In this document: piece by piece, positions 18,120 through 27,287 of the stretch
How the letters are laid out: each line of letters begins with the position of its first letter
How positions within the stretch are numbered: the first letter of the stretch is position 1
Assembly (NCBI RefSeq): GCF_011605345.1
Contig: NZ_JAAOXM010000007.1
Coordinates: forward strand, 124,001 to 188,000
Direction: 5' to 3'
DNA length: 64,000 nt
DNA from: Burkholderia sp. D-99
Lineage (GTDB): Bacteria; Pseudomonadota; Gammaproteobacteria; Burkholderiales; Burkholderiaceae
Notes under the pieces: model-generated
Told to the model about the DNA's origin: nothing
Databases searched by the model: none
Seen by the model: only the letters and a program-made list of their open reading frames with translations
Made by a program: the position numbers and the translations under genes

Positions 18120-18148
18120 GCTGCGCGGGCCCGCCGGGCCCGTCGCGC

Positions 18149-18508
18149 TTACTTCTTGAACACGAGATCGGTCTCTTTCAGCGACTCGATGTAGGCCGCG
18201 ATGTCCTTCATGTCGCTGACCGACAGGCTCTGCACCTGCGCCTGCATGATCGCGTTGTTGCGACCGAGCAGCGGATTCGTCAGGCCCATCTGGTACTGGC
18301 GCATCGCCCACACGAGGTAGTCGGCATGCTGGCCGGCGAGGCGCGGATATTCGGCGTTGATCGGCTTGTTCATCTGCGCGCCGTGGCAGGCGGCGCAGTT
18401 GTGCGATTCGACCAGTTCCTTGCCCTTCGTGGTGTCCGCCGCGTGTGCGGTACCGATCGCGAGGCCGGCCGCCAGTGCAACCGCCGCCGTCTTGAATGCG
18501 TTATTCAT
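18149..18508 (-). CDS. Class I cytochrome c, periplasmic
   Basis: A 119-residue protein with a signal peptide (cleavage after AHA, about residue 23) and one heme c site, CAACH. The distal Met ligand is expected in the C-terminal half; RQYQMGLTNPLL is a good candidate. It looks like c553/c4-type electron carriers that feed terminal oxidases. It is the second gene of a pair, 39 bases after a similar cytochrome. The pair probably arose by duplication, but sequences outside the heme motifs have diverged. Confidence 0.88.
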   Translation of the reverse strand: MNNAFKTAAVALAAGLAIGTAHAADTTKGKELVESHNCAACHGAQMNKPINAEYPRLAGQHADYLVWAMRQYQMGLTNPLLGRNNAIMQAQVQSLSVSDMKDIAAYIESLKETDLVFKK

Positions 18509-18547
18509 GAATGCTCCTGTCCCGCCGGAGAGATCGGCGGCGCGCGC

Positions 18548-18907
18548 TTACTTGTAGGGGTTGTCCTTCGAGTCGGCCTTCTGGGCGGCGTAGTACGCCG
18601 ACAGATCCGCGATGTCCTGATCCGTCAGCGAACCGGCGATCGCATTCATCGACGGGAAGTGACGATCCTTCTTGCGGTAGGCCTTCAGCGCGTTCTCGAG
18701 GTATTGCTGGTTCTGGCCGCCGAGGACAGGCACCCGGTAGACCTCCGGGTACGCCGCGCGGTAGTCCTGGATGCCGTGGCAACCGATGCACATGGCGGCC
18801 TTGCTCGCCCCGTCCTTCGGGTTGCCGACCACACCGGCCGCCTGCGCGCTGCCCGCGAGCGCCACGAGCGCTGCGACAACGACGTGTTTGCCGACGAATT
18901 TGTTCAT
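18548..18907 (-). CDS. Class I cytochrome c, periplasmic
   Basis: A 119-residue protein with a signal peptide (about residues 1-23, ending AQA) and one heme c site, CIGCHG. The segment YRVPVLGGQNQQYLENALKAYRKKDRHFPSMNAI resembles cytochrome c4/c553 domains and holds the likely Met ligand. It is the first gene of the two-cytochrome operon and ends 39 bases before the second. An AAGAG element precedes the ATG. It is a soluble electron carrier; its redox partners are not in the window. Confidence 0.88.
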   Translation of the reverse strand: MNKFVGKHVVVAALVALAGSAQAAGVVGNPKDGASKAAMCIGCHGIQDYRAAYPEVYRVPVLGGQNQQYLENALKAYRKKDRHFPSMNAIAGSLTDQDIADLSAYYAAQKADSKDNPYK

Positions 18908-19153
18908 AGCTCTTGTAACCTAGCTTGAGGGGAAACTGGCGCCAAAGCGGCAACGGCCCGCGCCGTTATTGCTTATCGGATCGCCACGCAGGCCAAAAAA
19001 AACGGCCAGATTGTACCGCGTCGGCGGGGAACGCGTCCACCAAGCGCCCCGGTTCGCCCCGCCACAGCCCCGCTACGATACGCGGGCGCGGCCCAACCGC
19101 ACAGCCCTTCTGACTTATACTGGGTTTTTTTCCCGATTGAGAAGAGCGCCGCC

Positions 19154-19996
19154 ATGCGTTTCGAAGGGTCCTCGCACTACGTCGCCACCGACGATCTGAA
19201 GCTTGCGGTCAATGCCGCACTGACGCTGCAACGCCCGCTGCTGATCAAGGGCGAGCCCGGCACCGGCAAGACCATGCTCGCCGAGGAAGTGGCGGCCGCG
19301 CTCGACATGCCGCTGCTGCAGTGGCACATCAAGTCGACCACCAAGGCGCAGCAGGGCCTGTACGAATACGATGCCGTGTCGCGGCTGCGCGATTCGCAGC
19401 TCGGCGACGAGCGCGTGAAGGACATCTCGAACTACATCGTCAAGGGCGTGCTGTGGCAGGCGTTCGACGCCGAGCACCCGAGCGTGCTGCTGATCGACGA
19501 GATCGACAAGGCCGACATCGAATTCCCGAACGACCTGCTGCGCGAGCTCGACCGGATGGAATTCCACGTGTATGAAACACGGGAGACGGTCCGTGCGAAG
19601 CACCGCCCGCTCGTCATCATCACGTCGAACAACGAGAAGGAACTGCCCGACGCGTTCCTGCGCCGCTGCTTCTTCCACTACATCCAGTTCCCCGACCCGT
19701 CGACGATGCAGAAGATCGTCGCGGTCCATTTCCCGGACATCCGCGAGGAACTGCTGCGCGCAGCGCTCGAGAGTTTCTTCGAATTGCGCGGCGTGTCGGG
19801 CCTGAAGAAGAAACCGTCAACGTCCGAGCTGCTCGACTGGCTGAAGCTGCTGCTCGCCGAGAACATCCCGGCCGACGCGCTGCGCAGCGCGGACGCGAAG
19901 CAGATCGTGCCGCCGCTCGCGGGCGCGCTGCTGAAGAACGAGCAGGACCTGAGCCTGCTCGAACGGCTCGTCTACATGAACCGGCACAACCGGTAA
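19154..19996 (+). CDS. MoxR-family AAA+ ATPase
   Basis: A 280-residue AAA+ protein with Walker A GEPGTGKTM (about residues 32-40), Walker B LLIDEIDKAD and a sensor-1 region VIITSNNEKELPDAFLRRC. MoxR ATPases act as chaperones that load cofactors or assemble complexes together with VWA proteins. The next gene, 27 bases downstream, codes for such a VWA protein, so they form a pair. The client complex is not identifiable here; this pair is widespread in Burkholderia without cox or mox genes nearby. Confidence 0.9.
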   Translation: MRFEGSSHYVATDDLKLAVNAALTLQRPLLIKGEPGTGKTMLAEEVAAALDMPLLQWHIKSTTKAQQGLYEYDAVSRLRDSQLGDERVKDISNYIVKGVLWQAFDAEHPSVLLIDEIDKADIEFPNDLLRELDRMEFHVYETRETVRAKHRPLVIITSNNEKELPDAFLRRCFFHYIQFPDPSTMQKIVAVHFPDIREELLRAALESFFELRGVSGLKKKPSTSELLDWLKLLLAENIPADALRSADAKQIVPPLAGALLKNEQDLSLLERLVYMNRHNR

Positions 19997-20023
19997 TTCC
20001 CCCTCACCCGCGAAGGCCCGGCC

Positions 20024-21199
20024 ATGCTGCTCAATTTCTTCTACGCGCTGCGCGCAGCCAAGCTGCCCGTCTCGGTAAAGGAATACCTGACGCTGCTCGA
20101 ATCGCTGAAGGCCGGACTGATCTCGCCGTCGATCGACGCGTTCTACTTCCTCGCGCGGATGACGCTCGTCAAGGACGAGCAGTACTTCGACAAGTTCGAC
20201 CAGGCGTTCGGCGCGTACTTCCACGGTGTGTCCGCGCTGCCGTCCGAAGCGTTCGACATCCCGCTCGACTGGCTCGAAAAGCGCCTCGAGCGTGAGCTGT
20301 CGCCGGAAGAGAAGGCGCAGATCGAGGCGATGGGCGGGCTCGACAAGCTGATGGAGCGCCTGAAGGAACTGCTCGACGAGCAGAAGGAGCGCCACGAGGG
20401 CGGCAACAAGTGGATCGGCACCGGCGGCACGTCGCCGTTCGGACACGGCGGCTTCAACCCGGAAGGCGTGCGCATCGGCGGCCCGTCGAACGGCAACCGC
20501 ACCGCGGTCAAGGTGTGGGAAGCACGCGCATACCGCGACTACGACGATTCCGTCGAGATCGGCACGCGCAACATCAAGGTCGCGCTGCGGCGGCTGCGCC
20601 GCTTCGCGCGCGAAGGCGCCGCCGAGGAGCTCGACCTGCCCGGCACGATCCGCAGTACCGCCGCGAACGCGGGCTGGCTCGACCTGCGGATGGTGCCCGA
20701 GCGCCACAACAACGTGAAAGTGCTGATGCTGCTCGACGTCGGCGGCTCGATGGACGATCACATCAAGCGCACCGAGGAGCTGTTCTCGGCCGCGAAGGCC
20801 GAATTCAAGCACCTGGAGTTCTTCTACTTCCACAACTGCGTGTACGACCACCTGTGGAAGAACAACCGCCGCCGCCACTCGGAACGCACCGCGACGTGGG
20901 ACGTGCTGCACAAGTTCACGCCCGACTACAAGCTGATCTTCGTCGGCGACGCGACGATGAGCCCGTACGAAGTGCTGCAGCCCGGCGGCTCGGTCGAATA
21001 CAACAACCCGGAAGCCGGCGCCGTGTGGCTGCGCCGCCTCGCCGACCAGTTCCCCCATCATGCGTGGCTGAACCCGGAGCCCGAGCGGCTATGGGAATAC
21101 CGGCAGTCGGTCGCGGTGATCCGCGACCTGCTCGGCCATCGCATGTATCCGCTCACGCTCGCCGGCCTCGAAGCCTCGATGCGCGCACTCAGCAAGTAA
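20024..21199 (+). CDS. VWA-domain protein, CoxE-like, partner of MoxR ATPase
   Basis: A 391-residue cytoplasmic protein. The N-terminal half is helical (LLNFFYALRAAKLPVSVKEYLTLLESL) with a Gly-rich linker near residues 125-150. The C-terminal half (about 210-390) is a von Willebrand A fold with a degenerate MIDAS, DVGGS instead of DxSxS, and a later metal-loop region GDATMSPYEVL. It probably works with the MoxR ATPase encoded just upstream as a metal-dependent adaptor. The altered MIDAS serine position suggests weakened or altered metal binding. Confidence 0.85.
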   Translation: MLLNFFYALRAAKLPVSVKEYLTLLESLKAGLISPSIDAFYFLARMTLVKDEQYFDKFDQAFGAYFHGVSALPSEAFDIPLDWLEKRLERELSPEEKAQIEAMGGLDKLMERLKELLDEQKERHEGGNKWIGTGGTSPFGHGGFNPEGVRIGGPSNGNRTAVKVWEARAYRDYDDSVEIGTRNIKVALRRLRRFAREGAAEELDLPGTIRSTAANAGWLDLRMVPERHNNVKVLMLLDVGGSMDDHIKRTEELFSAAKAEFKHLEFFYFHNCVYDHLWKNNRRRHSERTATWDVLHKFTPDYKLIFVGDATMSPYEVLQPGGSVEYNNPEAGAVWLRRLADQFPHHAWLNPEPERLWEYRQSVAVIRDLLGHRMYPLTLAGLEASMRALSK

Positions 21200-21253
21200 C
21201 GCCCCCACCAAGACACGAAGGCCGCGTCCGAGCGGCCTCCCCCCGGAGATAGC

Positions 21254-22465
21254 ATGAACCCCTCGCCCACCGCGAGCGCCAGCCGCGCCGGCGGCCGCCG
21301 CTTTTTCGCCGATACCTCCGTCTCGGCACTCGTCGCCGGCTTCGTCGCGATGATGACGGGCTACACGAGCTCGCTCGTGCTGATGTTCCAGGCCGGCCGC
21401 GCCGCCCACCTGACCGATGCGCAAATCTCGTCGTGGATCTGGGCGCTGTCGATCGGCATGGCACTGACGACGATCGGCCTGTCGCTGCGCTTTCGCGCGC
21501 CCGTCGTCGTCGCGTGGTCGACGCCCGGCGCCGCGCTGCTGATCGCGTCGCTGCCCGGCGTGCCCTACCCCGAGGCGATCGGTGCGTTCGTCGTCTGCGC
21601 GGTGCTGCTGACGGCCGTCGGCGTGAGCGGGCTGTTCGACACGCTGATGCGCAAGATTCCGGCCGGCATCGCCGCCGCCCTGCTCGCGGGCATCCTGTTC
21701 GAGATCGGCATCGAGATCTTCCGCGCCGCGCAGTTCCAGACCGCCCTCGTGCTCGCGATGTTCTTCACGTACCTGATCGTCAAGCGGCTCGCGCCGCGTT
21801 ATGCGATCGTCACGACGCTGATCGTCGGCACGGCGGTCGCCGGCGGGCTCGGCCTGCTCGACTTCAGCGGCTTTCACATCGCGTTCGCGAAGCCCGTGTT
21901 CACGATGCCTGCGCTCTCGATCGCGTCGATCGTCAGCATCGGCATTCCGCTGTTCGTCGTCGCGATGGCGTCGCAGAACGTGCCGGGCATCGCGGTGCTG
22001 CGCGCGGACGGTTATCAAACCCCGTCGTCGCCGCTGATCGCGACCACCGGCCTCGCGTCGCTGCTGCTCGCGCCGTTCGGCTCGCACGGCGTCAACCTCG
22101 CGGCGATCACGGCCGCGATCTGCACGGGCCCCGAGGCGCACGAGGATCGCGCGAAGCGCTATACGGCCGCCGTGTGGTGCGGCACGTTCTACCTGATCGC
22201 GGGGATCTTCGGCGCGACGATCGCCGCGTTGTTCGCGGCGCTGCCGAAAGCGCTCGTCGTGTCGGTCGCCGCGCTCGCGCTGTTCGGCTCGATCATGAGC
22301 GGCCTCGCGAACGCGATGCAGGACGTGAAGCAGCGCGAAGCGGCGCTCGTCACGTTCATGGTCACCGCGTCGGGCCTCACGCTGCTGTCGATCGGCTCGG
22401 CATTCTGGGGGCTCGTCGCGGGGATCGTCACGCAGGTGATCCTGAACGCGCGCCGCCCGGCGTGA
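21254..22465 (+). CDS. benE: BenE-family benzoate/H+ symporter-like membrane transporter
   Basis: A 403-residue inner-membrane protein with about twelve hydrophobic segments. BenE-family signs are the N-terminal FADTSVSALVAGFVAMMTGYTSSLVLMFQA, the AWSTPGAALL segment and the conserved ASQNVPGIAVLRADGYQTP and APFGSHGVNLAAITAAICTGPEAH. The family moves benzoate with protons, but many members lack benzoate-degradation neighbours, as here, so the substrate is uncertain. GGAG precedes the ATG. Confidence 0.85.
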   Translation: MNPSPTASASRAGGRRFFADTSVSALVAGFVAMMTGYTSSLVLMFQAGRAAHLTDAQISSWIWALSIGMALTTIGLSLRFRAPVVVAWSTPGAALLIASLPGVPYPEAIGAFVVCAVLLTAVGVSGLFDTLMRKIPAGIAAALLAGILFEIGIEIFRAAQFQTALVLAMFFTYLIVKRLAPRYAIVTTLIVGTAVAGGLGLLDFSGFHIAFAKPVFTMPALSIASIVSIGIPLFVVAMASQNVPGIAVLRADGYQTPSSPLIATTGLASLLLAPFGSHGVNLAAITAAICTGPEAHEDRAKRYTAAVWCGTFYLIAGIFGATIAALFAALPKALVVSVAALALFGSIMSGLANAMQDVKQREAALVTFMVTASGLTLLSIGSAFWGLVAGIVTQVILNARRPA

Positions 22466-22633
22466 CGCGGCGCGGCGCCCGCCACCGCGGCGATCGGACA
22501 CACCAGAACGTGCCCGACACGAATCGGGCCTAGAATAGCGGATCGGAGGCGGCGCCCGGCGCCGCTTCGCTTCGCCGCCGCGCTCGCGCGGCCCGTGAGA
22601 ACCCGGCGCCTTGCGCCCTTCTTCCGAATCGCC

Positions 22634-23587
22634 ATGACTACCGCACTCGACCAGCTGAAGCAGTACACGACCGTCGTCGCCGACACGGGCGATTTCCAGC
22701 AGCTTGCGCAATACCAGCCGCGGGACGCGACCACGAACCCGTCGCTGATCCTGAAGGCCGTCCAGAAAGACGCGTACAAGCCGATTCTCGAGAAAACCGT
22801 CCGCGATCATCGCAACGAAAGCACCGATTTCATCATCGACCGACTGCTGATCGCATTCGGCACCGAGATCCTGAAGCTGATCCCGGGCCGCGTGTCGACC
22901 GAGGTCGACGCGCGACTGTCGTTCGACACCCAGCGCTCGATCGACAAGGGCCGCGAGCTCATCAAGCTGTACGAAGCAGCCGGCATCGGCCGCGAGCGCA
23001 TCCTGATCAAGCTCGCGTCGACGTGGGAAGGCATCCGCGCGGCCGAAGTGCTGCAGAAGGAAGGGATCAAGTGCAACATGACCCTGCTTTTCTCGCTCGT
23101 GCAGGCCGCCGCCTGCGCGGAAGCCGGCGCGCAGCTGATCTCGCCGTTCGTCGGCCGCATCTACGACTGGTACAAGAAGCAGGCCGGCGCGGAGTGGAAT
23201 GAAGAGAAGGACGGTGGCGCGAACGATCCGGGTGTGCAGTCGGTGCGCCGCATCTACACGTACTACAAGACGTTCGGCTACAACACCGAAGTGATGGGCG
23301 CGAGCTTCCGCACGACCAGCCAGATCACCGAACTCGCCGGCTGCGACCTGCTGACGATCAGTCCCGATTTGCTGCAGAAGCTGCAGGACAGCAACGAGAC
23401 GGTCACGCGCAAGCTGTCGCCGGAAGCGCTGCAGGACAAGCCCGCCGCGCGGATCGCGATCGACGAGGCGGCGTTCCGCTTCCAGCTGAACGACGACGCG
23501 ATGGCGACCGAAAAGCTCGCCGAAGGCATCCGCGTATTCGCCGCCGATGCGGTGAAGCTCGAGAAGCTGATCGACTCGCTGCGCTGA
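22634..23587 (+). CDS. tal: Transaldolase
   Basis: The start at 22634 gives MTTALDQLKQYTTVVADTGDF, the standard N-terminus. The 317-residue enzyme moves a dihydroxyacetone unit between sedoheptulose-7-phosphate and glyceraldehyde-3-phosphate in the pentose phosphate pathway. The Schiff-base Lys is Lys126 in ILIKLASTWEGI. Other signatures are RDATTNPSLI, the GRVSTEVDAR region and CNMTLLFSLVQAAACAEAG. Length and sequence match TalB-type transaldolases. The gene is followed by a strong hairpin terminator. Confidence 0.96.
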   Translation: MTTALDQLKQYTTVVADTGDFQQLAQYQPRDATTNPSLILKAVQKDAYKPILEKTVRDHRNESTDFIIDRLLIAFGTEILKLIPGRVSTEVDARLSFDTQRSIDKGRELIKLYEAAGIGRERILIKLASTWEGIRAAEVLQKEGIKCNMTLLFSLVQAAACAEAGAQLISPFVGRIYDWYKKQAGAEWNEEKDGGANDPGVQSVRRIYTYYKTFGYNTEVMGASFRTTSQITELAGCDLLTISPDLLQKLQDSNETVTRKLSPEALQDKPAARIAIDEAAFRFQLNDDAMATEKLAEGIRVFAADAVKLEKLIDSLR

Positions 23588-23650
23588 ATCGCGACACGCG
23601 TCAGCGGCTGTCAGCAACACTGACAACAGCCGTCAGCAAGCACGACGCAC

Positions 23651-23685
23651 ACGGCCGCGAACGTCATGTTCGCGGCCGTTTTTAT
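23651..23685 (+). terminator. Intrinsic terminator after tal
   Basis: A 12-bp stem ACGGCCGCGAAC (23651-23662), loop GTCAT and complement at 23668-23679, then a T-rich run. A second, imperfect inverted repeat built on CTGTCAG/CTGACA lies just upstream at about 23600-23640. Confidence 0.8.
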
Positions 23686-23827
23686 TTTTCATTCCATCGT
23701 CAAGCACGCGCACTACAATCCACGTCACGGGTGCGACGGCCGCCTCCCGATGCACCCTTTCCCAGTCAGTCTTGCACGACGCCGAACCCGCGCAGATGCG
23801 CAGGCCGGCCCATCACAGGAGACAACG

Positions 23828-24283
23828 ATGCAAGTTCAACCGTACCTGACGTTCTACGGTCGTGCCGACGAAGCCCTTCAGTTCTACGAAAAGGCACTCG
23901 GTGCGAAGACGATGTTCAAGATGCACTTCAAGGACGCACCGCCGAATCCGGACTACCCGATGACGCCGGAGATGGCCGACAAGGTGATGCACGCGAGCTT
24001 CACGATCGGCGACTCGATGATCATGTGCTCGGACGGCGACTGCAGCCAGCCGGCAGGCGCCGCGCACGCCGGCTATTCGCTGTCGCTGAACCCGGCGACG
24101 GTCGAGGAAGGCCAGAAGCTGTTCAATGCGCTCGCCGACGGCGGCGAAGTGACGATGCCGTTCGGCAAGACGTTCTGGGCGCTCGGCTTCGGGATGGCAA
24201 AGGATCGTTTCGGCGTGCACTGGATGGTCAACGTCGAAGACCTGTCACAGCGCGAAGACCTCGCGCAACGCGCGGGGCAGTAA
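23828..24283 (+). CDS. VOC-family protein, PhnB-like
   Basis: The ATG at 23828 follows AGGAG and gives a 151-residue protein. It starts MQVQPYLTFYGRADEALQFYEKALGA, the usual beginning of PhnB/YjdN-type vicinal-oxygen-chelate proteins, and ends WALGFGMAKDRFGVHWMVNVE. The fold usually binds a metal and acts on small substrates, but PhnB-like members have no established reaction. It is a single-gene unit after the tal terminator. Confidence 0.85.
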   Translation: MQVQPYLTFYGRADEALQFYEKALGAKTMFKMHFKDAPPNPDYPMTPEMADKVMHASFTIGDSMIMCSDGDCSQPAGAAHAGYSLSLNPATVEEGQKLFNALADGGEVTMPFGKTFWALGFGMAKDRFGVHWMVNVEDLSQREDLAQRAGQ

Positions 24284-24337
24284 CGCACGCGCGTGCCGCC
24301 CGGACGCCGCGCTGCCGCGACGATCCGGGCGGGCCCG

Positions 24338-24868
24338 CTACTTGCGCAGCACCTCCGTCAGCGCCTGCTCCAGCGTGCCGTTCGAACGGCATGCGACGCG
24401 CGCGCCCTTCTGCTTGCCGGCCGCGACCACGCCGGCCATGCCCGCGACGTCGATCGACTCGGTCACGCCCTGCGTCGCTTCGTCGATGCGCGCGACGACC
24501 TTCAGCGTGTGCGTCACGTTCGACGTCTGCTTCAGTTCGGAACAGTCGAGAAAGTTGCCCGCGTTCGGATAATCGGCATACGCGGCGGCAACGAGCCCCG
24601 CGTCGCGATCACTGACGCGCACCGCCAGCTTGTGGTCCGCGTAGAACTGCGCGACCGCCGCCCACACTTCGTCATACTTGCGATTGCCGATCACGATGCG
24701 CGATGCGGCTTCGGTGCCGGGCGACTCGGACGCGCCAGCCGCGCCTTCAGCCGTATCGTGTTTTCCCGGCGGCGCATCGCGCGCCGCGTATCGCTGCCCG
24801 GGGCCGTACACCGAAATGCAGCCGGCGAGCGCCGCACACAGCACGGCGGCCGACAAGATCGTTTTCAT
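24338..24868 (-). CDS. Lipoprotein of unknown function
   Basis: A 176-residue protein with signal MKTILSAAVLCAALAGC (lipobox LAGC, Cys17). A low-complexity stretch (residues about 25-55) precedes a globular domain of about 115 residues that starts RIVIGNRKYDEVWAAVAQFYADHKLAVRV. This resembles domains in other proteobacterial outer-membrane lipoproteins where a conserved VWxAV helix follows a beta strand, but no named family is claimed. It is the last gene of a three-gene lipoprotein operon with two micro-lipoproteins. Confidence 0.75.
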   Translation of the reverse strand: MKTILSAAVLCAALAGCISVYGPGQRYAARDAPPGKHDTAEGAAGASESPGTEAASRIVIGNRKYDEVWAAVAQFYADHKLAVRVSDRDAGLVAAAYADYPNAGNFLDCSELKQTSNVTHTLKVVARIDEATQGVTESIDVAGMAGVVAAGKQKGARVACRSNGTLEQALTEVLRK

Positions 24869-24880
24869 CGCGGCCCGCCG

Positions 24881-24955
24881 TCAACGGTAGTACATGTTCG
24901 CGCAACCGGCGAGCAGGACCGGCGCGACGAGCGCCCACATCAACAGGACTCTCAT
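24881..24955 (-). CDS. Micro-lipoprotein of 24 residues, ending in the YYR motif
   Basis: The reading frame ATG (24955) to TGA codes for 24 residues: a Met-Arg start, a hydrophobic core and lipobox LLAGC (Cys18), then only ANMYYR. GAGG precedes the start and lies within the end of the upstream micro-gene region. Its tail matches the upstream sister (C-[AV]-N-[MA]-YYR), which would not be expected by chance. After lipidation the mature peptide would have seven residues. Function unknown. Confidence 0.6.
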   Translation of the reverse strand: MRVLLMWALVAPVLLAGCANMYYR

Positions 24956-24963
24956 GGTGCGCC

Positions 24964-25041
24964 TCACCGGTAGTACGCGTTGACACAACCGGCCAGCGCC
25001 ACGCAGCACATGCCCAATACCAGAACCCAAATCTTCGTCAT
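24964..25041 (-). CDS. Micro-lipoprotein of 25 residues, ending in the YYR motif
   Basis: The reading frame ATG (25041) to TGA codes for 25 residues with a Lys in the n-region, a hydrophobic core and lipobox LAGC (Cys19), followed by VNAYYR. A GAGGGA element lies six bases before the ATG. The mature peptide would be a lipidated heptapeptide. It is the first of three lipoprotein genes in a row (ends 8 bases before the second start). The shared tail and lipobox with its neighbour support real translation. Confidence 0.6.
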   Translation of the reverse strand: MTKIWVLVLGMCCVALAGCVNAYYR

Positions 25042-25238
25042 TGCATCCCTCATATAATCGGATCGTGTGGAGATCGAATCACCCGGTACAGCCGGGCGGG
25101 ACGCATTATTGGCAAGCGGACCACGCGCCACCTAATCGGTCTTGCACCGATTTTCGCCACGGCGCGGCCGCCCTAGAATCGCTTGGAGATCGGCGCAAAC
25201 GGACGCACGGCCGCACGGGGTGTTCGCGGCGCACCATG

Positions 25239-25268
25239 CAAAACGCCCGCGACTTGGGTCGCGGGCGT
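25239..25268 (-). terminator. Intrinsic terminator after the symporter operon
   Basis: An 11-bp stem ACGCCCGCGAC (25243-25253) pairs with 25258-25268 around a four-base loop. Reading leftward it is followed by TTTT (25240-25243), so it serves the symporter gene that ends at 25300. Confidence 0.75.
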
Positions 25269-25299
25269 CGTGTCGAAACTGCAACAGAAAGTGGGGGAA

Positions 25300-26850
25300 T
25301 CAGCCCTCGACGACGTCGAGATAGTCCTCCGGCCGCGTGCGATCCTCCGCATGCGCCATGCCCATCACGCGCACCAGCACGCTCACCGCCACCGCCACCA
25401 CCAGGTTCACGATCAGCGACCACACGGCGGCGTAGCCGGGAATCGCGAGACCGAACAGGTGGATCGTGAAGATCGATCCGGCCAGCTTCAACGAGATCGC
25501 CATCCACGTGCCGCACACGATGCCTGCCGCCCAGCCGGCCAGCAGGCCGCGATGGTCCAGCACGCGCGTATAGAGGCCGAGCACGATCGCGGGCAGCGTC
25601 TGGATGATCCAGATCCCGCCGAGCAGCTGCAGCTGGATCGCGTAGGTCAGCGGCAACCCGAGGATGAACGCGACCGCGCCGACCTTCACGATCAGCGACA
25701 CGAGCTTCGCGACGTGCGTCTCCTGCTCGTGCGACATGTTGCGGTTCACGAACTCGCGATGAATGTTGCGCGTGTACAGGTTCGCGGCCGCGATCGACAT
25801 GATGGCCGCCGGCACCAGCGCGCCGATGCCGATCGCCGCGAACGCGACGCCGACGAACCACGACGGGAAATACTCGAGGAACAGCGCGGGCACCGCGAAG
25901 TTCGGGCCGAACGCCTTGAAATACGGCGCGTACTGCGGCATGTCCTTCACGCCCGACGCGAGCGCCATGTAGCCGAGCAGCGCGAGCAGGCCGAGCACGA
26001 ACGAGTATGCGGGCAGCATCGCCATATTGCGGCGGATCGAGTTGCCGGACGACGACGACAGGATCGCGGTGACCGAGTGCGGGTACAGGAACAGCGCGAG
26101 CGCCGAGCCGATCGCGAGTGTCGCGTACGCGCTGTAGCCGTTCAGGCTCATCGCGTCGGGTGCCTTCAGCAGCAGCTTCGCGGGCGGTACGCTCGCGAAG
26201 ATGTGCCCGAAGCCGCCGAGCTTCGCCGGAATCACGATGACCGCCGCGGCGATCGTGATGTAGATCAGGATGTCCTTGACGATCGCGATCATCGCGGGCG
26301 CGCGCAGGCCCGACGTGTACGTGTACGCGGCGAGGATCGCGAACGCGATGATCAGCGGCAGATCGCCGACGAAGCCGGTCGTGTCGAAGCCGAGCGCGCC
26401 GATCACCACTTCGATGCCGACGAGCTGCAGCGCGATGTACGGCATCGTCGCGAGAATGCCGGTCACCGCGATCGCGAGCGCGAGCATCCGGCTGCCGTAG
26501 CGCGCGTTGACGAAGTCGGCGGCCGTCACGTAGCCGTGCCGCTTCGCGATGCTCCACAGTTTCGGAAACACGACGAACGCGAACGGATAGATCAGGATCG
26601 TATATGGCAGTGCGAAGAAGCCCATCGCGCCGGCGCCGAACACGAGCGCGGGCACCGCGACGAACGTGTAGGCCGTGTAGAGGTCGCCGCCGAGCAGGAA
26701 CCACGTGACGATCGTGCCGAAGCGGCGTCCGCCGAGGCCCCATTCGTCGAGATGGGCGAGATCGCCGCGCCGCCAGTTCGCGGCCAGGAAACCGATGATC
26801 GTGACGCCGATGAACAGCAGGACGAAGACGAAGGTTGCGCCGAGATTCAT
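25300..26850 (-). CDS. Sodium:solute symporter family protein (MctP-like)
   Basis: The start at 26850 is preferred because GGGAGGT lies just upstream and the ATG overlaps the stop of the DUF3311 gene (ATGA). The 516-residue protein has about 13 membrane helices. SSS-family signs are LGGRRFGTIVTWFLLGGDLYTAYTFVAVPALVFG at the N-terminus and the central AAIGIGALVPAAIMSIAAANLYTRNI. The layout with a DUF3311 partner matches monocarboxylate or organic-acid permeases such as rhizobial MctP. Substrate is inferred, perhaps lactate, pyruvate or similar acids. Confidence 0.87.
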   Translation of the reverse strand: MNLGATFVFVLLFIGVTIIGFLAANWRRGDLAHLDEWGLGGRRFGTIVTWFLLGGDLYTAYTFVAVPALVFGAGAMGFFALPYTILIYPFAFVVFPKLWSIAKRHGYVTAADFVNARYGSRMLALAIAVTGILATMPYIALQLVGIEVVIGALGFDTTGFVGDLPLIIAFAILAAYTYTSGLRAPAMIAIVKDILIYITIAAAVIVIPAKLGGFGHIFASVPPAKLLLKAPDAMSLNGYSAYATLAIGSALALFLYPHSVTAILSSSSGNSIRRNMAMLPAYSFVLGLLALLGYMALASGVKDMPQYAPYFKAFGPNFAVPALFLEYFPSWFVGVAFAAIGIGALVPAAIMSIAAANLYTRNIHREFVNRNMSHEQETHVAKLVSLIVKVGAVAFILGLPLTYAIQLQLLGGIWIIQTLPAIVLGLYTRVLDHRGLLAGWAAGIVCGTWMAISLKLAGSIFTIHLFGLAIPGYAAVWSLIVNLVVAVAVSVLVRVMGMAHAEDRTRPEDYLDVVEG

Positions 26851-27089
26851 CGCGCACCTCCCTGCGGGCCGCTCGCCTTCCACGCGTTCTTGGTCTTGAA
26901 ATAAACGAATGCGGTGATCACCGCGCTAATGAAGACCCACAGCAGCTGGTACCAGTAGAAAAACGGAAAACCGAACCATTGCGGTTCGATCTTGCTGTAC
27001 GACGGTACCCAGACCATCGCGATCAGCGGCAGTACCAGCAGCCAGAGCCAGCGCTTGGCGGCCCGGTTGGCGTCGGCATCGTGAGCCAT
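26847..27089 (-). CDS. DUF3311 small membrane protein, partner of the symporter
   Basis: An 80-residue protein with two membrane helices (WLWLLVLPLIAMVWVPSY and FYWYQLLWVFISAVITAFVYF). DUF3311 proteins are almost always encoded next to an SSS-family symporter and probably act as a small subunit. The stop codon overlaps the symporter start by four bases, so translation is coupled. It is the first gene of the operon. Confidence 0.85.
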   Translation of the reverse strand: MAHDADANRAAKRWLWLLVLPLIAMVWVPSYSKIEPQWFGFPFFYWYQLLWVFISAVITAFVYFKTKNAWKASGPQGGAR

Positions 27090-27287
27090 GACGTCTCCTC
27101 ATCTTTCCCGGTTATCGATCTTGTTGAGCGGGTACGGCGCCGAGAGGAGCGCAAAACGGGTAGGCTGCGGCTCCCCTGGCTTCGCGCCAGTATAGGAGCC
27201 GCGAGCACGCGGTCAAGCGGGGGCGAACCCGAGGTGATCCGCCCCTTGTCGCGTGGTTGCACCGGCATGCCGCCGGCGCATGAAGCG

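Noticed and set aside
25042..25239. Promoter for the micro-lipoprotein operon just upstream of 25041
   Set aside because: A TTATAT-like box is present, but it is too close to the ribosome site and no -35 box fits at 16-18 bases.
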